Positions 12,086 through 19,790 of a stretch of 64,000 nt of DNA are shown in pieces. The first letter of the stretch is position 1; the number at the start of each line of letters is the position of its first letter. The position numbers and the translations under genes are program-made. The notes under the pieces were generated by a model. It was not told the origin of the DNA. It did not search any database and saw only the letters and a program-made list of their open reading frames with translations. The stretch lies in assembly GCA_017849585.1 (NCBI GenBank), contig JAFIGT010000008.1:1-64000 (forward strand), in the 5' to 3' direction. Source of the DNA: Verrucomicrobium sp. (GTDB taxonomy: Bacteria > Verrucomicrobiota > Verrucomicrobiia > Methylacidiphilales > UBA1321).

Positions 12086-12223
12086 CCCCAGGAGGCGGCC
12101 AAAGTGGAATTTCTTCGATCTTTTTCGATTTGATCAGAAACAATGCGATGTCCACGATAACGAGAACCCCCGAGAAGATTGACATTCCCCAAGCCCTCTC
12201 GCGTTCTTTCTGAAAATAGCAGG

Positions 12224-12252
12224 TTGACACTCTCGGGCGGGTCTGCCAATGT
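12224..12252 (+). promoter_or_regulatory. Candidate rplI promoter
   Basis: TTGACA (12224-12229) is a consensus -35 box; 17 bp further CAATGT (12247-12252) is a weak -10. It lies about 53 bp upstream of the rplI start. Support is the -35 match and correct spacing only. Confidence 0.35.
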
Positions 12253-12304
12253 TTGCGGCTCCCCAACTGTCATGGTGACGGCTGGGTGTAACTAATATTG
12301 ATTT

Positions 12305-12853
12305 ATGCCCGTTGAAGTCATTCTGAAAACCAAAGTCGAAGGTCTTGGCGCCGAGGCCGATATCGTGTCCGTGAAACCCGGATACGCCCGCAACTATCTC
12401 ATCCCCCAAAACTTCGCGGCCCCCGCCACCAGCGCCACCAAGCGCCAGATCGAAGACCTGAAGCGCAAGCGCGCCGCCCGTGAGGCCGAGGAATTCAACA
12501 AGGCGCAGGAATTTGCCACCAAGCTCGGCAAGGCCAAGCTCAACTTCACCCTGTCGGCTGGCGAAGGCCAGACCAAGGTGTTCGGTGCCGTTACCTCGCA
12601 GGATATCGCCGATAAGCTCAAGGAAGCCGGTTTCGAGATCGACAAGAAGAAGATCAACCTGCCGAAAGCCATCAAGGATCGCGGCGATCACGAAGTCGAA
12701 ATCGACCTCGGCCACAATGTGACCGCCAAGGTCAATGTCGTGGTGGAAGTGAATACGCCCAAGACGGAAGAAGCTGAAGAAGGCGCCGACAAGAAGCATG
12801 GCAAGAAGTCCGCTTACAAGGCCAAGAAGGAAAAGGCCGAGAAAGCCGAATAA
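12305..12853 (+). CDS. rplI: 50S ribosomal protein L9
   Basis: The 182-residue protein starts MPVEVILKTKVEGLGAEADI and continues VSVKPGYARNYLIPQNFA, the L9 signature that binds 23S rRNA. The long central helix (RKRAAREAEEFNKAQEFATK) and C-terminal domain (GAVTSQDIADKLKEAGFEID) are present. Compared with the usual about 150 residues it has an extra lysine/glutamate-rich tail of about 30 residues after NVVVEVNTPK, which may extend rRNA contacts. It is monocistronic here, with its own terminator 28 bp after the stop. Confidence 0.97.
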   Translation: MPVEVILKTKVEGLGAEADIVSVKPGYARNYLIPQNFAAPATSATKRQIEDLKRKRAAREAEEFNKAQEFATKLGKAKLNFTLSAGEGQTKVFGAVTSQDIADKLKEAGFEIDKKKINLPKAIKDRGDHEVEIDLGHNVTAKVNVVVEVNTPKTEEAEEGADKKHGKKSAYKAKKEKAEKAE

Positions 12854-12880
12854 GTCTTTCGCCAGCGCTCTTTTAAGAAG

Positions 12881-12915
12881 CAGGCCGCGTTGATCTCAAC
12901 GCGGCCTGTTTTTTT
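12881..12915 (+). terminator. Rho-independent terminator of rplI
   Basis: A perfect 13-bp stem (CAGGCCGCGTTGA / TCAACGCGGCCTG, 12881-12908) with a 2-nt centre is followed by seven T residues (12909-12915), 28 bp after the L9 stop codon. Confidence 0.92.
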
Positions 12916-12952
12916 GGACGGAAGGGGGGAGGGTTCCGCGAAACCATAGATT

Positions 12953-13104
12953 ACCACCCCCTTGCCCGATCCCTCGGCTTCGCTCGGTATGACCAGCGTG
13001 ACGCTGGACCCAATAGCTGATTTGCTCCGCAAATCGCTTCAAAGGCGTTCGCATCTAAACTCCGTCATCCCGAGCGAAGCCGAGGGATCGGGCAAGGGGG
13101 TGGT
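12953..13104. repeat. Composite inverted-repeat element with 41-bp arms
   Basis: Arm 12953-12993 is the reverse complement of 13064-13104 with one mismatch in 41; each arm contains the word GAGCGAAGCCGAGGGATCGG or its complement. Between the arms sit a second palindrome, CCAGCGT-G-ACGCTGG (12993-13007), followed by ACCCAATAG, and a third, GATTTGC-TCC-GCAAATC (13019-13035). The arm word resembles a REP-like string (GTCATCC-GAGCGAAGC-GAGGGATC) that I recall from many bacterial genomes. No open reading frame with support lies inside, so it is not an insertion sequence by itself. Confidence 0.85.
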
Positions 13105-13317
13105 TTATGCCGTTTCCGATAACGACTTGGTTCCTGTCAGGATCGTCCCACTCTCCCCTCCCCTTTTCCTCTCCCATGGCCCCGGTTTTTGGGGTCGGAA
13201 TAAATACTTGACCTTTACCGGGGTCTTGGACAGAGTCAGCCTGCTTTATATTAGGGCGTATTATTGGCAAAAATCAGGACCAACTAAGTCGCTCAAGGAC
13301 AGAAGGAAAGGCGAATT

Positions 13318-15702
13318 TTGAAATTAAAACTTGGACAAAGCTTTGTGGGGAGACTGACACTGCTTTTGTGCGTGCCCGTTTTGATGTGGGGAAACCTGCA
13401 GACGGTCTCGGCGCAAGCGACCCCGGCCCGCGAGAAGAAATTGATCGCTCCGCCTGCGGCTGCCAGCACGCAATTGCAGGGCCCCGTGGTCAAGGAAATC
13501 GAAGTCGTTTATGGCGGCCCGAAGTCTGTCAGCAAGGCCGTCATTCTCGCCAACATGCGTACGACGGTGGGTCAGCCCTACTCCGCGGCAGGCGTGGAAG
13601 AGGATGTGCGTAATCTCTACGCGACCGGATTTTTCACCAACCTGCGCATTCAGGATGAACCTCTCGCCGACGGCGTGAAGGTGATCGTGATCGTGGTGCC
13701 AAAGGCGTTGGTGAAGGAAATCGTGGTGAACGGCGCGCAGCAGATCAAGGAAAAGCGCGTGCGCAAGGAAACGAAGACCAAGATCGGCGATTACCTGAGC
13801 GAACAGCAGGTGGCGACGGATGCGGACAAGATCAAGGAGTATTACCAGAACAAGGGATATGACCGGGTCCAGGTCAGCTACAAGATCGACGTGAACGAGG
13901 AATTCGGTCGCGCGGTGGTGACCTTCAACATCAAGGAAGGCTCTCGCGCGTATGTGACGGAGGTCGATTTCATCGGCAACAAGGCACTGACGACGAAGGA
14001 ACTGCGCAAGCAGATGAAGACCCGCAAGAAGAACTTCTTCTCGTGGATCAACAAGTCGGGTCTCTACAAGGATGACCAGTTCAAGGAAGACTTGAAGAAG
14101 GTCCGCGAGTATTACCAGAGCAAGGGCTACATCGACATGGAGATCAAGGATATCCAGTTCAAGTATCCCGAGAAAGACAAGATGACGGTGATCCTGACGG
14201 TGTTCGAAGGCATCCAGTATCACGTGGGCAAGATCTCTTTCGAAGGCAACACCATCTTCACCACGCAGCAGATTTACTCGCGATTCACGATGAAGGACGG
14301 TTCGGTTTACTCGCCGCAGGGTCTCGAGGCGGACAAGAAGGCCGGCACGGATCTTTACGGCCAGAAGGGTTACATCGATACGCGGTTCAATCCGGAACGG
14401 CAGGCGAACGTGGAAAGCGGCAAGATGGACCTGCTCTTCACCATTCAGGAAGGCCCGCAGTCGTTCGTGGAAAAGATCATCATCCAAGGCAACAACAAGA
14501 CCAAGGATAAGGTCATTCGCCGTGAATTGGCCCTCGCCCCGGGCGAAGTCTATGACACGACGCTGGCTGACGCGAGCAAGCAGCGCCTTGAGAATCTCGG
14601 TTACTTCAGCAAGGTCGATGTGAGCCCTCAGGATACGAGCGTGCCGAACCGCAAGAACATGGTGGTGTCGGTGGAGGAAAAGCGCACGGGATCGATCACC
14701 TTCGGCGTGGGCTTCAGCTCGGTCGACAGCGTGCTCGGTTTCGTTGAGTTGTCGCAGGGTAACTTCGACATCCAGAATTTCCCCTACTTCACCGGTGCGG
14801 GCCAGAAGTTCCGCACGCGCGTGCAGTACGGTTTGCAACGGCGCGACTTTACGCTGTCGTTCACGGAACCGTGGTTCCTCGACCAGCGGCTGTCGCTCGG
14901 CTTTGACCTGTTCGCCCGCGAAGCGCAGTACCTCTCCAGCGAGTACGATCAGCGCAACTACGGTGGCGCGGTTCGCATGTCGCGTGCGTTGAGCCAGTTC
15001 TGGACCGCCTCGATCAAGTATCAGCTCGAGCAGATCGAACTCTACGATTTCGCGGATGACGCCTCGAATACGCTCAAGCAGGAAGCCGGAAACCGCTCGA
15101 AGAGCGCGATTACGGTGGGCTTGGTCTATGATACCCGCGACAACGTCTTCCTGACCCGTCGCGGTGAACGCATTGAGTTCAGCACCGAAGTGGCGGGCGG
15201 CCCGCTCCTCGGCCAGACGGACATCTACAAGATCCAGATCGAAGGCCAGAAGTACTTTTCCCTTCCCTACGACATGATCATCATGGTCGGCGGCGCCACC
15301 GGCGTGGCCAGCCAATATGATGATTCGACCCGGGTGCCGATCTTCGACCGCTACTTTGTCGGTGGTTCCCGTTCAGTGCGCGGTTTCGATAATCGCCAGG
15401 TCGGTCCCAAGGATGAAAACGGCGAACCGATCGGTGGTAACACCTTCGGTTATGCCAATCTTGAGCTGACCTACCCGATCATTGACCGCGTCCGCGGTGC
15501 GGTCTTCGTGGATACCGGCTTTGTGCGCCAGAAATCCTACGACTGGGAAAGCGCCAACTTCAGCGTCGGCGCGGGCGTGGGCTTGCGCTTGAATCTTCCG
15601 ATTGGTCCCCTGCGTCTCGACTTCGGCGTCCCCCTCATCCACGACAAGTGGACGGGAGGCGGCGGAAAATTTGCCTTTGACGTCGGCTATCAATTCAACT
15701 AA
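13318..15702 (+). CDS. bamA: Outer membrane protein assembly factor BamA
   Basis: The 794-residue Omp85 protein inserts beta-barrel proteins into the outer membrane. The TTG start at 13318 is supported by AGAAGGAAAGG just upstream and by the signal peptide that follows (residues 1 to about 32, ending VSAQA). Residues of about 55-400 form five POTRA repeats (for example VDFIGNKALTTKELRKQMKT, ISFEGNTIFTTQQIYSRF, IIIQGNNKTKDKVIRRELAL). The remainder is the barrel, with the FTEPWFLDQRLSLGFDLF strand and the diagnostic GGSRSVRGF motif (VRGF) in loop L6, ending in an aromatic-rich FAFDVGYQFN. It is followed by skp and lpxD in the usual order. Confidence 0.97.
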   Translation: MKLKLGQSFVGRLTLLLCVPVLMWGNLQTVSAQATPAREKKLIAPPAAASTQLQGPVVKEIEVVYGGPKSVSKAVILANMRTTVGQPYSAAGVEEDVRNLYATGFFTNLRIQDEPLADGVKVIVIVVPKALVKEIVVNGAQQIKEKRVRKETKTKIGDYLSEQQVATDADKIKEYYQNKGYDRVQVSYKIDVNEEFGRAVVTFNIKEGSRAYVTEVDFIGNKALTTKELRKQMKTRKKNFFSWINKSGLYKDDQFKEDLKKVREYYQSKGYIDMEIKDIQFKYPEKDKMTVILTVFEGIQYHVGKISFEGNTIFTTQQIYSRFTMKDGSVYSPQGLEADKKAGTDLYGQKGYIDTRFNPERQANVESGKMDLLFTIQEGPQSFVEKIIIQGNNKTKDKVIRRELALAPGEVYDTTLADASKQRLENLGYFSKVDVSPQDTSVPNRKNMVVSVEEKRTGSITFGVGFSSVDSVLGFVELSQGNFDIQNFPYFTGAGQKFRTRVQYGLQRRDFTLSFTEPWFLDQRLSLGFDLFAREAQYLSSEYDQRNYGGAVRMSRALSQFWTASIKYQLEQIELYDFADDASNTLKQEAGNRSKSAITVGLVYDTRDNVFLTRRGERIEFSTEVAGGPLLGQTDIYKIQIEGQKYFSLPYDMIIMVGGATGVASQYDDSTRVPIFDRYFVGGSRSVRGFDNRQVGPKDENGEPIGGNTFGYANLELTYPIIDRVRGAVFVDTGFVRQKSYDWESANFSVGAGVGLRLNLPIGPLRLDFGVPLIHDKWTGGGGKFAFDVGYQFN

Positions 15703-15736
15703 CACCATTCTTCTCCGCAAGGACCAATCATACCCT

Positions 15737-16372
15737 ATGAAAAAATCGCTGTCTCTGTTAACCACGTTGCTCACCCTCTGCCTCTGTGCCGCACCGGCGA
15801 AGGCGGCCGACCTCAAACTGGCCGTCGTCGACATGCAACAGGTCTTCAAGGAATACTACAAGACCAAGGAAGCCGACACCCGCCTGAAGGAAGTGCTCGC
15901 CAGCTACCAGAAGGAATATCAGGATATGATGGCCGACTATCAAAAGATGGTCGACGAAGCCCAGAAACTGCGCGCCGACACGCAGAACACCACCCTCGAC
16001 GCCAAGGTGCGCGATGAAAAGACCAAGGCCCTCCAGGCCAAGGTGCAGGATCTCCAGAACACGGAACGCAAGATCCGCGAATTCGACGTGACCCGCCGCA
16101 AGCAGCTCGACGACCAGAGCGGCCGCATGCGCAAGAACATCGTAGAGGAAATCACCAAGGTCATCAACAGCATCGGTGCCCGCGACAAGTACAACCTCAT
16201 TCTCGACAAGTCCGGCATGTCCCTCAATGGCACGCCCTCGGCCTTGTACGTGGAAGGGGTGACCGATATCTCCGACGAAATCATCAAGACGATGAATGCG
16301 ACGGCCCCCAAGGGTGGCGCTGCCTCAACTCCCGCTCCCGCCGCCCCGGCACCTGCGGCTCCGAAGAAATAA
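15737..16372 (+). CDS. skp: Periplasmic chaperone Skp/OmpH family
   Basis: The 211-residue protein has a clear signal peptide ([23 protein letters not shown]) and then [20 protein letters not shown], the OmpH/Skp opening strand. Long charged helices follow ([20 protein letters not shown] and after), consistent with the tentacle coiled coils, and the C-terminal half has [21 protein letters not shown] 30-residue Ala/Pro-rich tail is unusual. It escorts unfolded outer-membrane proteins to BamA. The ATG at 15737 lies 34 bp after the bamA stop; an upstream in-frame start would overlap bamA and lose the signal peptide, so it was not used. Confidence 0.93.
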   Translation: MKKSLSLLTTLLTLCLCAAPAKAADLKLAVVDMQQVFKEYYKTKEADTRLKEVLASYQKEYQDMMADYQKMVDEAQKLRADTQNTTLDAKVRDEKTKALQAKVQDLQNTERKIREFDVTRRKQLDDQSGRMRKNIVEEITKVINSIGARDKYNLILDKSGMSLNGTPSALYVEGVTDISDEIIKTMNATAPKGGAASTPAPAAPAPAAPKK

Positions 16373-16401
16373 CCGTTCAGCCCTTTACGTTAGAACCAAC
16401 T

Positions 16402-17436
16402 GTGGCCGAATACACGGCTTCCTCACTCGCCGCCCTCGTGGGCGGCGAGGTGGTGGGGGATGGCTCCAAACCCATCACCGGCGTCGCGGATCTGAAAACC
16501 GCGCAGCCTCACCACCTCTCCTTTCTCGCGAACTCGAAGTATGAACCTGCGGCCCGTCAAACGGCGGCCGGTGCCATCCTCGTCGCCCGGAAAGGTCCCT
16601 CCGATTTCAGCGTCACGCAGATCCGCGTGGATGATCCCTCCGTGGCCTTCACGAAGATCGTGGATCTCTTCGCCCCTGCCCCCATTGTCTACCCTCCCGG
16701 CATTCACCCGAGCGCGGTGATCTCGCCGGATGCCATCCTCGGCAAGGAAGTGTCGATCCAGCCGGGCGTGGTCATCGAGGCCGGCGTCACCATCGGCGAC
16801 CGCACGGTCATCGGGGCAAACACCTACATCGGTCACGAGACGACCATCGGTTCGGACTGCCTCCTTTACGCCAACGTCACCCTCCGGGAACGCACGCAGA
16901 TCGGCAACCGCGTGATCATCCAGAGCGGCGCCGTGCTCGGCTCCGACGGCTTCGGCTACTCAACGAAGAACGGCCGCCACACGAAGATCCCGCAGATCGG
17001 CTACGTGCAGATCGACGACGATGTGGAGATCGGCGCGAACACGACGATCGACCGCGGCCGCTTCGACAAAACCTGGGTGCAGGAAGGCGCGAAGATCGAT
17101 AATTTAGTCATGCTCGCCCACAACGTGGTGGTCGGAAAACATTGCATCATCGTTTCGCAAGTCGGCATCTCCGGCAGCACGACGCTGGGCGACTACGTTA
17201 CCCTCGCCGGACAGGCCGGTCTCGCCGGACATCTCCATATCGGCACCAAGGCCGTCGTGACAGCCCAAGCGGGCCTGAACAAGGACGTCCCTGCCGGAGC
17301 CGTCGTGGCCGGTCACCATGCCCGTCCGCTGCGCGAAAGCCTCAAGCTCGAAGCCCTCACCGCCCGCCTCCCCGAATTGCTCGAACGCATCAAGCAGCTC
17401 GAAGCCCAGCGTGACGGTGGACCCAGCAAAAGCTGA
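16402..17436 (+). CDS. lpxD: UDP-3-O-acylglucosamine N-acyltransferase
   Basis: The 344-residue enzyme adds the second acyl chain to UDP-3-O-acyl-glucosamine in lipid A synthesis. The N-terminal uridine-binding domain includes [20 protein letters not shown]; residues of about 100-295 are hexapeptide repeats of a left-handed beta-helix ([20 protein letters not shown]). The catalytic histidine is in [10 protein letters not shown] (H240), preceded by GANTTIDRG. The C-terminal helix ([14 protein letters not shown]) is present. The GTG start at 16402 gives family-standard length. Third gene of bamA-skp-lpxD, with a 29-bp spacer after skp. Its presence implies lipid A-containing outer membrane. Confidence 0.97.
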   Translation: MAEYTASSLAALVGGEVVGDGSKPITGVADLKTAQPHHLSFLANSKYEPAARQTAAGAILVARKGPSDFSVTQIRVDDPSVAFTKIVDLFAPAPIVYPPGIHPSAVISPDAILGKEVSIQPGVVIEAGVTIGDRTVIGANTYIGHETTIGSDCLLYANVTLRERTQIGNRVIIQSGAVLGSDGFGYSTKNGRHTKIPQIGYVQIDDDVEIGANTTIDRGRFDKTWVQEGAKIDNLVMLAHNVVVGKHCIIVSQVGISGSTTLGDYVTLAGQAGLAGHLHIGTKAVVTAQAGLNKDVPAGAVVAGHHARPLRESLKLEALTARLPELLERIKQLEAQRDGGPSKS

Positions 17437-17437
17437 C

Positions 17438-17491
17438 GCTAAGACGCAAAGATTCTTATTGGAACCTTCGCGTCTTGGCGAGCTTTGCGAG
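17438..17491. repeat. Imperfect inverted repeat with AAGACGC and GCAAAG words after lpxD
   Basis: Right after the lpxD stop, AAGACGCAAAG is followed about 20 bp later by CGCGTCTTGGCGAGCTTTGC, giving complementary words AAGACGC/GCGTCTT and GCAAAG/CTTTGC. Such GTCTTTGCG-rich strings are common degenerate intergenic repeats. It lies between convergent genes and could fold at the 3' end of the lpxD message. Confidence 0.5.
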
Positions 17492-17511
17492 AAAAAACTC
17501 CCCTTCCCCGC

Positions 17512-18597
17512 TTACGCGGTGAGTGCAGGATAATCGATATACCCCTCGGGATGATTCGGGCCCGGGATGTAGAACGTTTCCTTGTGGGGCGCGTTCAACG
17601 GCGCATCCGTCTTGAAGCGCTGCACGAGGTCCGGGTTGGCGATAAAGAGCACACCAAAAGCCACCGCATCGGCTTCACCATTGGCCAGTAATTGCGCGGC
17701 CGTATCCTTGGTGAGCGAATCATTGGCGATATACCCGCCGCCGCCCGCCGTCTGAAAGATTTTCTTCAGTTCGGGGCCGAGACGGCCCCCTTCCGGAGCG
17801 AGGCCTTCGCGGGCAAAGAGGAACGCGATACCGCGCTTGCCGAGTTCGCGGGCGACGTATCCAAACGTCGCGACCGGATTCGAATCGGTGATGCCGTACG
17901 AATGTCCGCCCGGAGCCAGGTGCACGCCCACGCGCTTCGCACCCCAGACGGTAATGGCCGCGTCAGTCGCTTCGAGCAGGAAACGGGCACGGTTCTCAAT
18001 CGGTCCACCGTATTCGTCCGTGCGGTGGTTTGTGCCGTCCTGCAAAAATTGATCCGGCAGATAGCCGTTCGCGCCATGAATTTCCACCCCGTCGAACCCG
18101 GCGCGCTTGGCGTTTTCAGCGCCCTTGCGATAGCCTTCGATGAGGGCGGGAATTTCGGAAAGTTCCAACGCGCGCGGCGTGACAAACGGCCGGATGGGAC
18201 GAATCAGATTGGGATGGCCTGTCGCCGCGATGGCGCTGGGGGCGACCGGGAGTTCCCCATTCAAATGCACCGGGTCCGAAATTCGACCCACGTGCCAGAG
18301 CTGTGCCACGATGCGACCGCCCTTCGCATGAACGGATTCCGTGACGCGCTTCCAGCCTTGCACCTGCTCCTCGGACCAGAGTCCGGGCGTATTCGGGTAG
18401 CCAACGCCTCCGGGAACCACGGCGGTCGCTTCCGTCAGGATCAACCCCGCCGTGGCGCGTTGGGTGTAGTACTGCGCCATCAATTCGGTCGGCACGCGAT
18501 CCTCGCCCGTGCGGCAGCGGGTGAGCGGTGCCATGATCAGGCGGTTGGGAAGTTCAAGATCACCGAGGCGGATGGGGTCAAAAAGCCGGGTACTCAT
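17512..18597 (-). CDS. Old Yellow Enzyme-family alkene reductase (NemA-like)
   Basis: The 361-residue flavoprotein has LFDPIRLGDLELPNRLIMAP followed by LTRCRT, QYYTQRATAGLILTEA, LWHVGRI, VEIHGANGYLPDQFLQD (active-site H and N) and YIANDSLTKDTAAQLLANGE, matching the NemA/OYE class. These FMN enzymes reduce activated alkenes, nitro compounds and quinones with NADPH. The ATG at 18597 (MSTRLFDP) is preceded by AAGGAA and is preferred to an upstream start that adds 24 residues unlike the family. It is divergent from an ArsR-type regulator, and its putative -10 box overlaps an operator palindrome, suggesting repression relieved by an electrophile. Confidence 0.94.
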   Translation of the reverse strand: MSTRLFDPIRLGDLELPNRLIMAPLTRCRTGEDRVPTELMAQYYTQRATAGLILTEATAVVPGGVGYPNTPGLWSEEQVQGWKRVTESVHAKGGRIVAQLWHVGRISDPVHLNGELPVAPSAIAATGHPNLIRPIRPFVTPRALELSEIPALIEGYRKGAENAKRAGFDGVEIHGANGYLPDQFLQDGTNHRTDEYGGPIENRARFLLEATDAAITVWGAKRVGVHLAPGGHSYGITDSNPVATFGYVARELGKRGIAFLFAREGLAPEGGRLGPELKKIFQTAGGGGYIANDSLTKDTAAQLLANGEADAVAFGVLFIANPDLVQRFKTDAPLNAPHKETFYIPGPNHPEGYIDYPALTA

Positions 18598-18625
18598 GGG
18601 GAAGATTCCTTGGTTCAGGGTTACT

Positions 18626-18645
18626 AGTTCGTTATTGATCGAACT
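18626..18645. promoter_or_regulatory. Operator palindrome A, reductase/ArsR intergenic region
   Basis: AGTTCG-N8-CGAACT is a perfect 6-bp-arm palindrome. It is preceded by TACT as in operator B, 49 bp away. It overlaps the candidate -10 of the reductase promoter. Confidence 0.7.
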
Positions 18646-18669
18646 TAATACTGTTTTATTTCCTGTCAA
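18642..18669 (-). promoter_or_regulatory. Candidate promoter of the OYE reductase
   Basis: On the minus strand TTGACA (18669-18664) is followed after 16 bp by TAAGTT (18647-18642). The -10 lies over operator A and the -35 ends 2 bp from operator B, a layout expected for repression. Confidence 0.5.
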
Positions 18670-18670
18670 A

Positions 18671-18698
18671 TACTAGTTCGATCATTGCCGAACAAGTA
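18671..18698. promoter_or_regulatory. Operator palindrome B, reductase/ArsR intergenic region
   Basis: TACT-A-GTTCG-N8-CGAAC-A-AGTA: nine of ten arm positions are complementary. The TACTAGTTCG half is identical to that of operator A (18622-18631). It lies 24 bp upstream of the regulator start. Confidence 0.75.
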
Positions 18699-18722
18699 AA
18701 GATGCGGTAGAGTAACCTTGTC

Positions 18723-19025
18723 ATGAAAAAGTATCGTCATCCGGAGATCAAGAACGTCACCCTCGCCGACGTCATGCAGGCGCTGGCCGACCCGTGCCGG
18801 ATCAAGATTGTGCGCCACCTCCTGAACGAACCGGAACGGCCCTTTGCCTGCAACGAGATTCCGTTGCGAATCGCCAAGGCGACCCGCTCGCATCACTTCG
18901 ATGTGCTGCGCACGTCGGGCCTGATCCAGACGCGGGTGGAAGGCACGAAAAGCCTGACCTCACTGCGGCAGGCGGAAATCGAGAAGCGCTTTCCGGGATT
19001 GTGGAAGCTGATCTCTCGTTCCTAG
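18723..19025 (+). CDS. ArsR-family transcriptional regulator
   Basis: This 100-residue winged-helix protein has LADVMQALADPCRIKIVRHL followed by ACNEIPLRIAKATRSHHFDV and LRTSGLIQTRVEGTKSLTSL, the full ArsR-type HTH and wing. The recognition helix is around residues 52-65. A single cysteine (FACNEI) sits just before the HTH; no CxC metal motif is visible, so a redox or ligand signal is more likely than a metal. It is divergent from the OYE reductase, and two near-identical palindromes in the shared 125-bp region suggest that it represses the reductase and itself. Confidence 0.9.
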   Translation: MKKYRHPEIKNVTLADVMQALADPCRIKIVRHLLNEPERPFACNEIPLRIAKATRSHHFDVLRTSGLIQTRVEGTKSLTSLRQAEIEKRFPGLWKLISRS

Positions 19026-19078
19026 TGCCAAGGTCGGCTTCAACTTGACTCTTCCCACTCAAATTTCATAATGGATCC

Positions 19079-19672
19079 GTGACTTTACGGGTTCCTTGCA
19101 AAGAGTGTGGCGCCGAAATACTGCCAACAACCGCTGAAGCGACCGGTGGTGTTTGCATGGCCTGCCGACAGGGCATTCGCAAAAGCATTGAACAGTCTAA
19201 ACTGAACTCCCAAAAAGCCCGTGAGTACTCTCCATGGAAAGCTCTATGGGCGGACTTGGTAAATAAAGTTTACAAAACTGAGCAAGGGATGAATGGCTTA
19301 ACTCCCTCCGAGAGGGTTTATTATGTAGTAGGCGTTCTCGAAGGCGAGGTATATAATGGTGGATTCAGTCAATTTTTCACCAATAGTTCGGGTTCTTTGT
19401 ATCAAGAAGCTGTAGAAGGATTATACATACTCAAGGCCACCCAAAGCCTTGAGCTGCTGCAAAGAGCCAAAACTCTCTATTTTGGGAATGCAGTCCCACC
19501 CAAAGAGCGTCGGGCACGGTATGAGGCAATGCGTCATTATTCTGATGACGATCCAAATTACCACGTACTAGATAAGCTCGATAGCGACTACTACAAAAAT
19601 CCTGACAAGCTTTCGGATAAGTTATGTCAATACGCCGAAAGTAACGGCCTCATTACTCCATTCTATAAGTAA
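19079..19672 (+). CDS. DMP19/DUF4375-like protein with N-terminal zinc ribbon
   Basis: The 197-residue product (GTG start; the ATG at 19071 is closed after three codons) opens with a four-cysteine ribbon: C7-x2-C10 and C26-x2-C29. From residue 60 it has LTPSERVYYVVGVLEGEVYN, GGFSQFFTNSSG, and LELLQRAKTLYFG, the pattern of the DMP19 (DUF4375) family of unknown biochemical role. The gene is visibly richer in A+T and in AT-ending codons than its neighbours, suggesting recent transfer. No signal peptide or membrane segment. It has no obvious partner: the regulator ends 53 bp upstream and the agmatine genes start 118 bp downstream. Confidence 0.75.
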   Translation: MTLRVPCKECGAEILPTTAEATGGVCMACRQGIRKSIEQSKLNSQKAREYSPWKALWADLVNKVYKTEQGMNGLTPSERVYYVVGVLEGEVYNGGFSQFFTNSSGSLYQEAVEGLYILKATQSLELLQRAKTLYFGNAVPPKERRARYEAMRHYSDDDPNYHVLDKLDSDYYKNPDKLSDKLCQYAESNGLITPFYK

Positions 19673-19751
19673 TGCTAGTTTGAGTCGGCTCTCCTGCTCA
19701 CACAAGCATTGTCACAACGCGGTAACTTTTATATCGAATTCCACAGTTTTG

Positions 19752-19778
19752 CCTTTCGACTTTTGACCTTTGACTTTA
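19752..19778. repeat. TTTGACC/TTTGACT heptamer-like repeat upstream of aguB
   Basis: The leader of aguB contains TTTCGAC-TTTTGACC-TTTGACTTTA, a short tandem of related 7-8-mers. The same words occur in both orientations in the aguB-aguA gap. Confidence 0.6.
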
Positions 19779-19790
19779 CATTGCCCGACT

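Larger units (their letters stand above)
11843..12304. other. 462-bp non-coding region upstream of rplI
   Basis: No convincing open reading frame. It holds repeat copy A (12032-12085), an A-tract near 11899, and a possible rplI promoter (TTGACA at 12224-12229, weak CAATGT at 12247-12252). The rest shows no recognisable structure. Confidence 0.6.
12854..13317. other. 464-bp non-coding region between rplI and bamA
   Basis: Contains the rplI terminator, a 152-bp composite inverted-repeat element (12953-13104) and the bamA leader. A possible bamA promoter is TTGGAC (13226-13231) with TATATT (13247-13252), but the 15-bp spacing is short. No protein-coding gene is supported. Confidence 0.6.

Noticed and set aside
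13324-15315. 663-codon minus-strand frame opposite bamA
   Set aside because: Arg/His/Leu-rich translation without any family motif; it mirrors the codon bias of bamA, which has signal peptide, POTRA and barrel evidence.
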